Assembly (NCBI RefSeq): GCF_021134715.1
Contig: NC_060027.1
Span: 5,580,001-5,644,000 of the forward strand
Direction: 5' to 3'
DNA length: 64,000 nucleotides
DNA from: Daphnia pulex
Taxonomy: Eukaryota > Arthropoda > Branchiopoda > Diplostraca > Daphniidae
In this document: piece after piece, positions 10,454 to 20,925 of the stretch
Position numbering within the stretch: the stretch's first letter is position 1
How the letters are laid out: each line of letters starts with the position of its first letter
Notes under the pieces: generated by a model
What the model saw: only the letters and a program-made list of their open reading frames with translations
What the model was told of the DNA's origin: nothing
Databases searched by the model: none
Position numbers and translations under genes: made by a program

Positions 10454-12397
10454 TCATGGTTGACGTGGCCGTGTACGACGCGGCGGGGCTGCTGTCACTG
10501 GGGCGGTAGTGGGCTGAAGCGATGGCGTCACTGTAGTCGGCGGCATGATGATCGGTAGCGGAAGAGCGGTGATGGATTTTTGGGATTTTTTGGAACAGGT
10601 AAATTGGAGGAGTTTGGCAATGAGGGGAAAAGCTTTAAGAAGGAGAGAACCGATTCCACAAAACCTTACGGCCAATACCGACAGGGCACCCAGCCCTGAG
10701 ACTGCTCCGAAATTCTTTACCCACCCACCCATTTTCGTGACGAAGTCAATGTTTGGTGCAGCACTGTGTTGAATAAGCACATTTGAAGTCAACAATTGTC
10801 GAGAATTATCCTCAGCATAATGTTCATGGATCGTGGCTAGGATGTCGGCCATCACCGACTCGTGACTCAGCGGACCATTCTGCATCGCTGGGGTCATTTG
10901 CAAGAAATTTTGAAGAGAGTTGTCCGCTTGATACGTGGCAAACTCAACTAGTTGTCTGTTGTTTATTGGAACTGATGTGACAACTGGAACCCAGGCACCA
11001 TCGGCGTGAATGTGTGTTTTCCCGTTGAAGTTGATGTAGTTACCTTCAGGCCAATAGCACGGGTTGTACGGTACGAGTTGCCAGCCGTTGTGGGCTAAAG
11101 TATAGTTCATGAAACGAGGTTGATAACCACACTTAGTTCTTTCTGCTCCGAATGTCACATTAAAGGGCACGCATCGGGACACTTCCACTTGGGTGCCATA
11201 TACCTTCAAGCGTGCACAGACTGGTAGATGCAGTTGCGTGGCGGCATACCAACCATTACTTTTTGCCCCCAGGAGTATACTATTGCGTGTCGATTTACGA
11301 TTTTCACATTGAAGACGTCTAATTTCACCTGCTAACCGATTGATCTGATCCATCGCCTCATCTCTCGTAAATTGATGGTGAGCTGCTTGCTGAATTTCCG
11401 CAGCCAGAAACGAAGGCACTTTACTATCCGTGACGTTTTTTGCGTCCACACCGTCATAAGAGCCGTTACTGTGAATGTCTACGGTTAGAGACTGGGCTGT
11501 AGGTCCTGTTGCATTGGGAGAACTGGAAGAATAGGACGTGTAGAGCTTCGGAGTGGGAATATTAATGGAGATCAGGACTTTGTCCATCCCATTTATGCGG
11601 AATAAGGCGGCTTTTCCGCACAGCTCCAACTCGGCTGTCACGTTAACGAGATAATCCGTCTGACTCAACCGATCCTGTATGCGTTGGACCGTCGGGTCGC
11701 GCGTCTTATAAAGTAAACCGTCGTACACTGATTCACCTACGATTTTGAGATAACATGGCTTTTGTTCCTTGTATGCGTCCTCCCAAACGAGTGTTTGAAG
11801 ATTCCTCGTCACGGAACCGTTATAAGGGTACTCAATGGATCCTACGGGAGAGTTGATAGTACAATTATCACACTCATTCTCTAGCGCGACCTCTGCGAGT
11901 TTACAATGGAACGAGGATGCTTTACGATTTACCATCCAGACTGGTTGTAACGGAGGCATCACACCGTAAGCATATTTGTGGGCCCCTTTCGCGTACATGG
12001 TTTCGTTCTTACACTTTCGCAAGTCCCTCATCTCTTCGCACTCGGCAGTAGAGACTGGAACAGCCCACTTACTTTCGGTAGGGTAATGCCAACCCAGGAA
12101 ATCCGTAAAGACGGATCGAGTAACTGCCCACATACGACACACATGCCCAGGAAATCGTTTAACTTCGGGTAAATGGGAGTATAGAGTATACGTAACATTA
12201 ATTGGGGGGGCAGGATCTTCCGATCCGAGGAGGCAATCTTCATCGTCGAAAGCGATGAACCCTTCTTTTCGCTCGCTACTACAGTCACAAACAGTGGCCA
12301 TTATGGCTGCTGTGGTGTGCAGGCTGGCTAGCAGAACTATTATGAGATAGCTACATATATAGAAAAAAAAACACGAATTGAGTTTACTGTGGTACAT
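10454..12397 (-). CDS. env: envelope-like glycoprotein of the LTR element
   Basis: A 647-residue open frame in the position of a retroviral env. A hydrophobic segment at residues 8-30 looks like a signal peptide. The ectodomain is Cys-rich with many NxS/T glycosylation sites (for example NVTYT, NCTINS, NGSVT), and a hydrophobic stretch near residues 570-610 could anchor it, followed by a Pro/Thr/Arg-rich tail. I see no obvious furin-type site as in baculovirus-F-like errantivirus envelopes. The spacing of early cysteines (CDCSS...DEDCLL...GHVCRMW...ECEEMRDLRKC) reminds me of glycoproteins of arthropod negative-strand RNA viruses, but that is a weak impression. It would make the element able to bud or spread between cells. 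Confidence 0.7.
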   Translation of the reverse strand: MYHSKLNSCFFFYICSYLIIVLLASLHTTAAIMATVCDCSSERKEGFIAFDDEDCLLGSEDPAPPINVTYTLYSHLPEVKRFPGHVCRMWAVTRSVFTDFLGWHYPTESKWAVPVSTAECEEMRDLRKCKNETMYAKGAHKYAYGVMPPLQPVWMVNRKASSFHCKLAEVALENECDNCTINSPVGSIEYPYNGSVTRNLQTLVWEDAYKEQKPCYLKIVGESVYDGLLYKTRDPTVQRIQDRLSQTDYLVNVTAELELCGKAALFRINGMDKVLISINIPTPKLYTSYSSSSPNATGPTAQSLTVDIHSNGSYDGVDAKNVTDSKVPSFLAAEIQQAAHHQFTRDEAMDQINRLAGEIRRLQCENRKSTRNSILLGAKSNGWYAATQLHLPVCARLKVYGTQVEVSRCVPFNVTFGAERTKCGYQPRFMNYTLAHNGWQLVPYNPCYWPEGNYINFNGKTHIHADGAWVPVVTSVPINNRQLVEFATYQADNSLQNFLQMTPAMQNGPLSHESVMADILATIHEHYAEDNSRQLLTSNVLIQHSAAPNIDFVTKMGGWVKNFGAVSGLGALSVLAVRFCGIGSLLLKAFPLIAKLLQFTCSKKSQKSITALPLPIIMPPTTVTPSLQPTTAPVTAAPPRRTRPRQP

Positions 12398-12551
12398 ACT
12401 GAAACTAAAATTAAAACGAAAAAATGAAAAAATGAGTCAGTTGGAACATTGGCGTGAAAGGGAAAAGGTGCCCTCGCGTCGTTGGTGCCTGATCGGCGTC
12501 TGGTCGACGTGGGACCTACCCAATTCCCTGTGTGAATTAAGGCATTCGCCC

Positions 12552-15500
12552 TTAATCCAGTAAAAAGTCCCGAAATCTATTGGGGAGACGAGTGGCTCGT
12601 TTGGGGCGAGCACCCTCGTTGGTTATGTTTCGTTCCGCCAGGGCTGGCGCAACCCGCTGGGGGGTTAACGGAGGGGGTAGCGTCATTTGTTCCGGGACGT
12701 TCGCGTCATATAGTGGCTCGCCATGAGTAGGCATTGCCGGATTCGGGGCAATACTGGCGTCAAAATTAATCAAATCAGCGTCTTGATCGGCATTCATGAC
12801 GGCGTCTAAATTGGGCGAAATATCGTCCTCCTCTGAGTCCGAATCATTAAATTCATCTTCCTCGTCTTCCTGGTCGGAACTTTCTTCGTCGTCAGAGTCA
12901 CCGTCTCTTTGCCTAGCGTTTGTTAGTTTAGACTGTCTTAAGTCATCGAAATCGACGCATTCTTCATCTCTCCAAATCATGCACTCGGTTAGTGCTTTCA
13001 AGCGGTTGACATGGGTAAGCTGGGTACCATTCCCATTATACGCGCGGATTTCTACGGTGTGGTTAGGGAAGACTTTTGAGACGCGGAAAGGTCCTTGATA
13101 CCTAGGATTTAATTTCTTACTTGTTCCTAGTTTAGTTACTCTTACGTCCAGTAAAACGCGGTCCCCTACTTCAAATTTTTCTTTCCTGGCCCGCTTGTCG
13201 TACTGTGCTTTCTGCTGTCGTCTAGCTTCCAAAAGATTTTCCTTGGCGAGTTGGAACCCTTCACGTAAACGTCGCATCGTCTGGCTTTTGTAGTCACGAG
13301 GTGTGATCGACTCCGACTCAGGTATCAAAAACCTGTCGACTACCATGTTCGGATCTCGAGCTGTTATCAGAAAATAGGGACTCTCCATCGTAGACGCATG
13401 CACTGAATTCCTATACGCTGCGGCCATCGGACCGAGGACTTCTTCCCAATTTTCTAACTCGTCATCAACATATTTGCGAACCATGTCAATTACTGTCTTG
13501 TTAAAGCGTTCGGTCATCCCATTCGACTGTGGATGATACGCTGTCGTGGTTTTGTGTTTCGTCTGGAGTTCATTACATAGATTATTAAATAAACGAGATG
13601 TAAAATTAGTGCCCCTGTCGGTGACAATAATTTTTGGGGGTCCATGATACAGGACAATTTTATCCATCAATGCACGGCAGGTCGTTTCTGCCGTTTGATT
13701 AGGCAACGCGACAACCTCCGTCCATTTGGAAAAGGCATCCGTCATAACGAGGACGTACTTATTTCCGTTGGTAGATACGGGTTTAATTGGGCCTAAGAAA
13801 TCCATCCCGATTACTTCGAATGGGGCAGTTGCGATTTCTAAGGGGTGTAGGAAGGCTCTGGTCACTACTCGCCTTTGTAGGGCACAAGTTTCGCACGACC
13901 TGCAATATTCCTTGATGTCTTTCAACATTCGGGGCCAGTAATATTTGTCGCGTATCCGGAAGAATGTACGTAAAAACGCGAGATGTCCTGCTAATAGCGA
14001 AGCGTGGTATTCTTTCATAATATTTTTTCTTAATGAATAGGGGACGACCGTCTGTTCCTGAATGAACTGACGTCTTTTTTTCGATGGGGGTAAGAAATCT
14101 CTCCTCAGCACCCCCTTCTTGACGTGAAAAAGCTCGATTTCTTTCACCCAGTCCGGGTTCTCTAACTCGTCCTGTTCTGCAAGTACACCTTCATCAAGAT
14201 AACGGCGGATTTTTGAGCAAGTTTCATCTTTTCGTTGCTCTTCAATAATATTGTCAGTAAAATCTGTTCGTTCTTCTGCGCTTACGACACGGATTCGGGA
14301 GAGGAAGTCGGCGTTAGCGTGTTCCTTTCCCGGTTTGTAGCGAACTTTATACTTGACTGCAGAAAGCTCGATCGCCCACCTTCCCAGTCTACTTTTTTCA
14401 TCTTTGTGCGCCTCGAGCCATTGTAGTGGTCGATGGTCGCTTATAATTTCAAATTTTTCGTCCTGTAGGTAGTGACGATATCTTTTTATCCCATATACTA
14501 TTGCGAGGGCCTCCCGCTCGATAGCGGAATAGTTCTTTTCTGCTGCATTCAAGTGTCTACTTGAGTATGCAATAACGACTTCTTCTCCGTTTTGTATCTG
14601 GCTCAATACGGCTCCGATGCCATAATTACTAGCATCCGTAAAAATTAAAAACTCTTTTTCGAAATCTGGAAAAGCGACAATAGGCGGCGTAATGAGACAC
14701 TCGCGGAGGGTTTCAAAAGCTTTCTGTTCCGCCTCTCCCCATTCGAAAGCGTTGTTTCCATCCTCTGCTTCTTTATTCCTTTTCTTAACTAATTTATTTT
14801 GTTTATCTTTCTTTTTCCTCGTGAGCTCGATTAATGGATGAGCAATATCCGCAAAACCTTTAATGAACCGCCTGTAATAAGATGCAAGACCTAAAAATGA
14901 TTGGGTTTCTACAATTGTTGTCGGACGTTTGTAATTTTTTAATTGTTCGATTTTCTCTGGGTCAGGTGTGATTCCTTTCGCTGAAATCACATGGCCTAAA
15001 TATTGGACAGATTCAGACATGAATTTGCATTTCGAAAGGCCGAGTTTTAAATCAGCTTCCTGTAACAGGTCGAGAATGCGCCCTAAATTAATCAAATGTT
15101 CTTCTGTTGTCTTTGAGAAAACGATTATATCGTCTAGGTAAACTAAGCATATCTTTCCGATGACAGAACGTAGTACATAGTTCATTAGGCGCTGAAAGGT
15201 TCCTGGGGCGTTAGTCAGCCCAAAAGATAATCGGTTCCATTCGTACAGATTGTTGTCAACTATAAACGCTGTTTTTTCTTTTGAACTATCGTCCATTTCG
15301 ATTTGCCAGTAACCTGACGCTAAATCAAGAGTTGAGAAATACTTTTGCCCGTGAAGCAAATCTAAAACGTCGTCGATTCGAGGTAGAGGAAACGAGTCTT
15401 TCTTTGTTATACTATTTAATTTTCTATAGTCCATGCAGAGTCTGATGCCTCCGCTTTTCTTTTTAACAAGCACTACGGGTGCCGCCCATGGGGACACGGA

Positions 15501-16520
15501 CGGTCTGATTAATTTGTTAACTAATAACTCCTGTAAAATACTTTCTAATTCGCTCTTGTTATTCTGATGTATTCGATAGGGTCGCAATCGAATGGGTCCT
15601 TGTCCTTCCGTGTTGATGTGGTGTTTTACTAGTCCTGTTTTTCCCAATTCTCCTGTTTTAGTTGCAAACATTTTTCTTCTACTTTCTAAAAATTTTGTTA
15701 TATTGTCTCTGTCTACTTCTGGCATTTCTTGTGGCAAATTGTTTTTAAAATCTAACGGGACGCTTGGTTGCTCGTCCTCGGTACAAGAATTAATATTGTG
15801 TTTTTCAACTCTGCTGAAGGCTAAAGTTCCGATCAATTCGTATTTAGGCAAGGTTATTGATTTATTAGTCTCGTTTACTATGGCTATTGAAAAAAATGCT
15901 CCTTCCTTGGTACTCTTATTGATAAAAGGGTCAAGTCGCAATCCACTATTCAGTCCCGGCCCTCTATTAAGAAAAAATGCAAGATTGGGAGGTAACTGTG
16001 CCCCATTCCCTTCAGATTCGACGACAGTGGCACTAAAAGGCTTTATCGTGATCTTCTCTCTTGTTATGATGGTGGGCGCGGAGTCCGATTTCCGGAGTTG
16101 TTTTACTCGGTAAATCCTCTTCTCGCTACCATCAAGGATAAACTTATGTTCGTACAATGCATCTAAACCTAAGATGCATTCTTCGCTAATACTATCGACG
16201 ACGATAAAATCCTGCAGAAGATTATCGCCTAAGACTTTAACTTGTAGGGTTACTAGCCCTCGTGTAACTAACTTTGTGTTCTCTACACCGTATAAATCGA
16301 CCGGGACGTCTGTGGTGAATTTCATCACTCCTTCTTTCAATCTGTTGAACACCTCCGTCTTGATTAAACTTCGACCTGCGCCACTATCTAAAAGACCCTG
16401 GAATATCTCGTTGCCTACTTGAATCGGAAGTCGTGGGATTTTATTTTTTCTTGTTTCTATTACTTGATTGATTCTCTGCTGGGGTTTCGGACAAGGCCCA
16501 CCGTTTTGCCCCCTGTTTCA
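12552..16520 (-). CDS. pol: pol polyprotein of the LTR element
   Basis: The first ATG is at 16,352, giving 1,266 aa, but the frame is open further upstream through the protease motif DSGAGRS near 16,376-16,399. Domains in order: aspartic protease; reverse transcriptase with the YLDDIIVF active site and the block LCMDYRKLNSI; RNase H (FTDASNYGIGAVLSQ); integrase with the HHCC zinc finger (GHLAFL...CRSCETCALQR), the catalytic core (GMDFLGP, TDRGTNFTS) and a GPY/F-type end (NPRYQGPFRV). The C-terminus is acidic. The order RT-RNase H-integrase defines Ty3/Gypsy. Elements of this group usually express pol by frameshift or read-through from gag. Confidence 0.95.
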
Positions 16521-16531
16521 ATAGGTGGCTT

Positions 16532-18100
16532 TTAGTTTTCCTGATTCCAGGGATTGAGCTGACCGGCATTCGGTACTGGTGGGGCATATCTAGGATCTAC
16601 TCGGATAGATGACGAAGGACAATCACGCGCTATGTGCCCAGTTTGGTGACATTTAAAACAGGTTGGGCCGTTCGGTCCCCAACCACACTTGTCTGTGTTG
16701 TGAGTGGTTGGGTTCCGGCCGGTGGCGGCACAATTGGCACAGTAGCGTTCTCCCCTTGGAGGTGGACCGTGCGTCTGGCTACCCGGGTCGTATCTGTTCA
16801 GTGGTTGTGGATTACGATAAGCGAAAGGTGGGTGGCTAATCTGAGGATTATTTTCGACAAACTGGTTACTATTATGGGGCTGAAGTGGCCTAATTGGCTG
16901 AACTGGTTGGATTGGTTGGCTCATTCCAGCAACCTGGAGCTGTAGATTTTTCATAGCTTTTTCGGCCTCTCTTGATTGCTTCATCATATCACTATAACTT
17001 TTGTTACTAGCCTTAAGTAAATTTTTTAATTCTTCTATTTCCTTCTTACTCTCTGATAATTGAGTAGTCTGAGTCGTGGCGACAGCATTGACTGCCTCGT
17101 GCCCATGGTCTGTAATCATGGTTGTCGACAGTTGCTGCGTGAGTTGCTCAATGACTGATTTTAATTCTGTTATTTCATTTTTTGTTTCCCTAATTTCCCG
17201 GGCATTGGCGTTAGCCGAGATGGCATTGACAAACTCTACACTTCGTTTCTCTAATTTCGCCTCGCTCAAAACGGCCGCACATTTTTCCGTTGCTTTAATG
17301 AGATCGTTCAGGTTCTTGTAGTCTTTAAAACTCATTCGCTCGCGAAGGTTGGGCTTCAACCCTCCGAGGAACCCGTCCATCAACATTGTTTCACGTAGGC
17401 GAAGAACAGCTGGGTCGACCGGTGTCCCTACTTCTGCCGGATAGGCGAACGAATAGAGTTTCTGCAACCGACATGCATAATCTCTAATGGACTCCCCCGA
17501 GTTACGAATACAGTTCTTAAACTCCGTAAAGTACATTTTTCTATTATCTCCCCCGTGAAAACGCTCGTGGAGATTTTGTTTTACTTTAACGAAAGATTGT
17601 GCTTCTTTTGGATAGTTAAGCAAGAAGGTGGTGATACAGTCCCCCGCGGCCCCAAAGAGCTTGGAACCCAAAAGCTTTATCTTTCTACCCTCTTCAAAGT
17701 CGGCGGTGTTTACAACCCGTTCAAAATGTTGAATCCAGTCCTCAAATTTTCCCGACCCTGTCCCACTAAAAGCGGGTACCTGAGCTAAAAGAGCTATTGT
17801 TTGTTGCTGCTGGTTCTGCAACAGCTTTTGACTATTATAATAGCTCTGATGGGAGACGGCCGGGCAGTCAACCGGTTGGTCGACGGCTACGGGAGGCGGA
17901 ACGACACAAGGGGCCGGGGTCGCCTTAGGCGGCCCTAAAGCAGCTTTAGCTTCCGACGCCGCATCTTCACGAGACGCCCCTTTTCCCCGAAGGTATCGGT
18001 ACAGGACCTCATATGGGCTCTGTGACGCCATCACTCGTGTAGGTGGATTGGGAGGCTCTGCTTTAATGGTTTGTTGAAAAGGGTTGGTATTTGGCAGCAA
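16532..18100 (-). CDS. gag: gag capsid/nucleocapsid of the LTR element
   Basis: 522 residues. The central part (about 110-290) is a Ty3/Gypsy-type retrotransposon capsid region (FEDWIQHFERVV...FHGGDNRKMYFTEFKNC...LPG-type loop). A coiled-coil stretch covers about 300-380. A CCHC zinc knuckle, CFKCHQTGHIARDC, sits near residue 485, with a second Cys pair just before it. The knuckle would bind genomic RNA. It overlaps the upstream frame by about 70 nt and ends just before the protease frame of pol. Confidence 0.88.
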   Translation of the reverse strand: MLPNTNPFQQTIKAEPPNPPTRVMASQSPYEVLYRYLRGKGASREDAASEAKAALGPPKATPAPCVVPPPVAVDQPVDCPAVSHQSYYNSQKLLQNQQQQTIALLAQVPAFSGTGSGKFEDWIQHFERVVNTADFEEGRKIKLLGSKLFGAAGDCITTFLLNYPKEAQSFVKVKQNLHERFHGGDNRKMYFTEFKNCIRNSGESIRDYACRLQKLYSFAYPAEVGTPVDPAVLRLRETMLMDGFLGGLKPNLRERMSFKDYKNLNDLIKATEKCAAVLSEAKLEKRSVEFVNAISANANAREIRETKNEITELKSVIEQLTQQLSTTMITDHGHEAVNAVATTQTTQLSESKKEIEELKNLLKASNKSYSDMMKQSREAEKAMKNLQLQVAGMSQPIQPVQPIRPLQPHNSNQFVENNPQISHPPFAYRNPQPLNRYDPGSQTHGPPPRGERYCANCAATGRNPTTHNTDKCGWGPNGPTCFKCHQTGHIARDCPSSSIRVDPRYAPPVPNAGQLNPWNQEN

Positions 18101-19158
18101 AACTGGAAGAGTCTGTGGTATTTGGATGGCTTGACGAAAAGGGTTTGATGAATTGAGTTGCCGGGAGGGCCCGGCCGTCGGCCGGCCGTCGTTTTACGGT
18201 TGTCGACGTGGGTTGACGGAAGAGTGTGTGGCTCCTTTTGGTTAGGGAGGGCTGGGGTGGCGACGTCCCAAGGAGAAGGAGGAACGTTTAACTTGACTGT
18301 TTGCTGGCCAGGGGTTGTATACAAATTCTGGGGCTTGCCTAATGGCGTCGACGAATACTTAAGAGCGGACTGCGGTTGTCGGCCCGTCGTAGGGGCGACT
18401 GTCTCAATCCCTTTCAATTCTGCGTCAACGCGTGCTTCAATGTCCGCGTTACCCTCGTCGGGTCCGGGGTCAATATGGGACTTGGTACTGCCGAAGTCGT
18501 CGTCCTCGTCCGACGACGCGGCTGCGTCAACGAGATCGAGATAATCCTCGTTAACGACCGCTGCTTCAGCTGGCGGAAGAGTCTGTGCAGCCCGTGCCTT
18601 CAGGCGGGCACTGGCGCGAACCGGTTGCACACCTGTGACGCGACGAGGTCGACCACGCGTGATGGGAATACTCGGGCCTGGTTCTACGAGCTGATCGTCT
18701 GCCGGTGGCTCGACCGTTTCTTCAACGGCACTCAAGTCTGGGTAAAGGCGAGGTTGACCCACAGGGGTCCGAGGTAAGGATCTGCCGGCGGTGTTGGGCC
18801 ACTCGTCCTGTCGCCAGGTAGTTGAATCGCCGACTAGGTTGCGGATTGGTCGAGGCGCGTTCAGAGCACTCTTCCCCTTCCTTGAAAATGCAACGCGGGC
18901 CTCCTCAAACGAAAGCTCGTCCTGAAATGGGGGCTCGGTGTCTGCTATCGTGTCAATATTTGATTCCTCGTCGTCGGAATAAAAGTCGTCAGCCTGTTGC
19001 TCGTTCTGGTCGGTCGATTTAGGGGAAAAAGGATTTAAAAGCGACTTCCCCAACTTACTGAAAAAACCCCGCTTTCCCAATTTCCCTTTCTGCTCACCCG
19101 GCAACGCGCTTTCCATTCGTGTACGTTTAGCTTTCTGAAGCCTAGATGGCGCGCGCAT
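18031..19158 (-). CDS. N-terminal gag-region frame of the LTR element
   Basis: 375 residues starting at 19,158 (MRAPSRLQKAKRTRMESALP). Basic N-terminus, then a low-complexity region rich in Asp, Glu, Pro and Thr; no known domain is visible. Its end overlaps the start of the capsid frame. Position and composition fit a matrix-like or extra gag product, but the function is unknown. Confidence 0.6.
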   Translation of the reverse strand: MRAPSRLQKAKRTRMESALPGEQKGKLGKRGFFSKLGKSLLNPFSPKSTDQNEQQADDFYSDDEESNIDTIADTEPPFQDELSFEEARVAFSRKGKSALNAPRPIRNLVGDSTTWRQDEWPNTAGRSLPRTPVGQPRLYPDLSAVEETVEPPADDQLVEPGPSIPITRGRPRRVTGVQPVRASARLKARAAQTLPPAEAAVVNEDYLDLVDAAASSDEDDDFGSTKSHIDPGPDEGNADIEARVDAELKGIETVAPTTGRQPQSALKYSSTPLGKPQNLYTTPGQQTVKLNVPPSPWDVATPALPNQKEPHTLPSTHVDNRKTTAGRRPGPPGNSIHQTLFVKPSKYHRLFQFCCQIPTLFNKPLKQSLPIHLHE

Positions 19159-19893
19159 TCGAGCGAGAGCAACGCGCGTAACGCAGTGGCGTCACAGTCA
19201 CGGAAAAATTCAGGCTGTGAGGGAAAAAACGGCAACTAAAAAAAAATCAGAAAACGAATCCCGCAATGTTCGATATTGGGGAAAAAAAACAAAAAAAATA
19301 CTCAAATCAATGCGTCAAAAGTGTTCGCGGTAAGTCTCCAAATGGATATCGGAAATAATGCGAATTAGAAGAAAAAAACGACGGAGAAAAAAATGTAACA
19401 ATGAATGGAACACACCGAGAAAAAACCAGTAGCGACGTGTGACGGAAAAAGAAACGCAGCACAAATATACATGAGACATAAAAAAGGCAGAGCAGTCTTG
19501 TAAAAAAAAAAAAACTGCCATCCAACGTGTGTGTGTGGCACATTAATCCCCGTATGTGTAATGGGAGGGAGGTTAAAGATGCTTTCCCGCCGGCAGCGCC
19601 ATTGAGAAAGTTTTTGACCGAATCAAGCGGAAGCAACCGAAAGACAGTCACTTCCGTCGAAACAATCCCTATCCCACTGCAAGGTCCACGCCGTGTTCCG
19701 GGTACGGACGCTAAACCTATCAACAGTGTCTTCGAATGACCCCAAGAACTGGTGATTCTTGTGCATTCGGAACAACCACACAGGGGTTGCTAGAGCCAAA
19801 AATTGCAACACATACAAAAAAAAACAAGTCAAGAAGCATGCAAAAAAAAAGAGAAAAGAAAAGCACGCGAGTTGGATAGATCGCTGCCACCAA
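19159..19893 (-). promoter_or_regulatory. 5' leader of the LTR element with tRNA-Leu-type primer site
   Basis: Non-coding, A-rich leader. The primer binding site starts one base from the LTR: TGGTGGCAGCG on the minus strand (19,892-19,882). Eleven bases match the 3' end CGCTGCCACCA of an animal tRNA-Leu including the added CCA, so a leucine tRNA is the likely reverse-transcription primer. Confidence 0.75.
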
Positions 19894-20570
19894 TGTCAGA
19901 GTTCTCCCATAAGAGGAAAACTCTGCGCATAAAGAGAAATACTAATATATATAAAAAGAAGAACTAATATTAATAGTTGAGAACTCGTTGTATTACCTTA
20001 ATTGACACATGATGTTATGGACAGTCAACAGACGTGGAAATTACTCGAGGGCGAAGAAGAGTAAAAATGACGATCTACCAGAAGGACGCTATGAGGAGGG
20101 GACGCCACGGCTGGAAGAGCAGCGGCAACAACTTAGCACAGAAACTGACAAAAGACTGCCCGTTTTCTATTTTGTCAGCCTATTTATTAACTAGTCGGAT
20201 GCTGGGGGTTGGCATCTATTTTCATACGCGTCTACGTGGGAAACTAGGGGTCAATGCGCGCACTTGTTTTTCTAGGTCACTCTAGGCAGTGGCTTTCTAA
20301 CTCTACTTTTATGAGTTTAAAAGAAGGAGGAAGTTAAAGTTAACATAGCTGCTCAACCTTGGGAGGTTTGTCACAGCGAGGGGGAAACTTCTTATTCTGC
20401 GCCTATTGCGGCCACTTGATTTTTATCTGCGCCATCCCGGCGGTGGTCTCCGCTCGCAGATGCGAGGGGGGCTGCTGATGGCATCTGTACGTCTCGGTTT
20501 ACGAGGGGAGGGCTTGTTTCATCAACAAGTTTCCCTAAAACGTACAATGTCGCCTAGCAGAATCTTTACA
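19894..20570 (-). repeat. LTR (5' LTR in element orientation)
   Basis: 677 bp, partner of 8,954-9,630. It should hold the element's promoter on the minus strand. Confidence 0.92.
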
Positions 20571-20574
20571 GATG
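20571..20574 (+). repeat. GATG target-site duplication (right)
   Basis: Matches 8,950-8,953. Confidence 0.85.
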
Positions 20575-20912
20575 TAAGCCGCCTAATAGAAGAGAAGGAG
20601 GAAGAGGAAAATAGTCGGAAAAGCAAAGCAGAGGAAGACTCAAGAAATGAAGAAAAAAAACGAAGAAGAAAAACAAAGAGAAATAATAGAAGAAGAAAAA
20701 TTATTGAGGGAACAGCAGCAAGAGCTGGAGAAAGGGAAAAAGGAAGTAGATGAGAAGCTAAAGAGAATTCAAGACGCAAAAATTGAAGAACAGAGGCAAG
20801 AAGCCTTGAAAAAGATGGAAGAGTCGCAAAAACGGAAGCAAGCAGAGGAAGAGATTGCAAAAATCTGGAGAGCACAAATGGAGATTAGACTCGTCGTTAA
20901 AGTGTTCAACTA
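20575..20912 (+). pseudogene. unrecognised Glu/Lys-rich coiled-coil frame, part right of the LTR insertion
   Basis: Plus-strand coding-like DNA composed almost wholly of Glu, Lys, Arg, Gln and Ile/Leu codons. A frame from 20,647 reads MKKKNEEEKQREIIEEEKLL and stays open to 20,910. Before it, from the insertion point, another frame (SRLIEEKEEEENSRKSKAEE) is open. The switch between them lies in an A-rich run near 20,650. The sequence predicts a long charged coiled coil. The family is not recognised. It ends where LINE sequence on the other strand begins. Confidence 0.45.
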
Positions 20913-20925
20913 GTAGAGATGCATA

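Larger units (their letters stand above)
8954..20570 (-). mobile_element. LTR retrotransposon with env-like gene, Ty3/Gypsy group
   Basis: An 11.6-kb element on the minus strand, bounded by 677-bp LTRs (8,954-9,630 and 19,894-20,570) that begin TG and end CA. Inside, in element order, are primer site, leader, two overlapping gag-region frames, pol (protease, RT, RNase H, integrase) and an envelope-like frame, then a polypurine tract. It looks whole, with no obvious breaks in the long frames. The two LTRs differ at one position as I read them, which points to a recent insertion. It lies inside an unrelated open frame. Confidence 0.93.

Noticed and set aside
12796-13098. Ser-rich plus-strand frame
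   Set aside because: It is the complement of the acidic C-terminus of pol on the minus strand.
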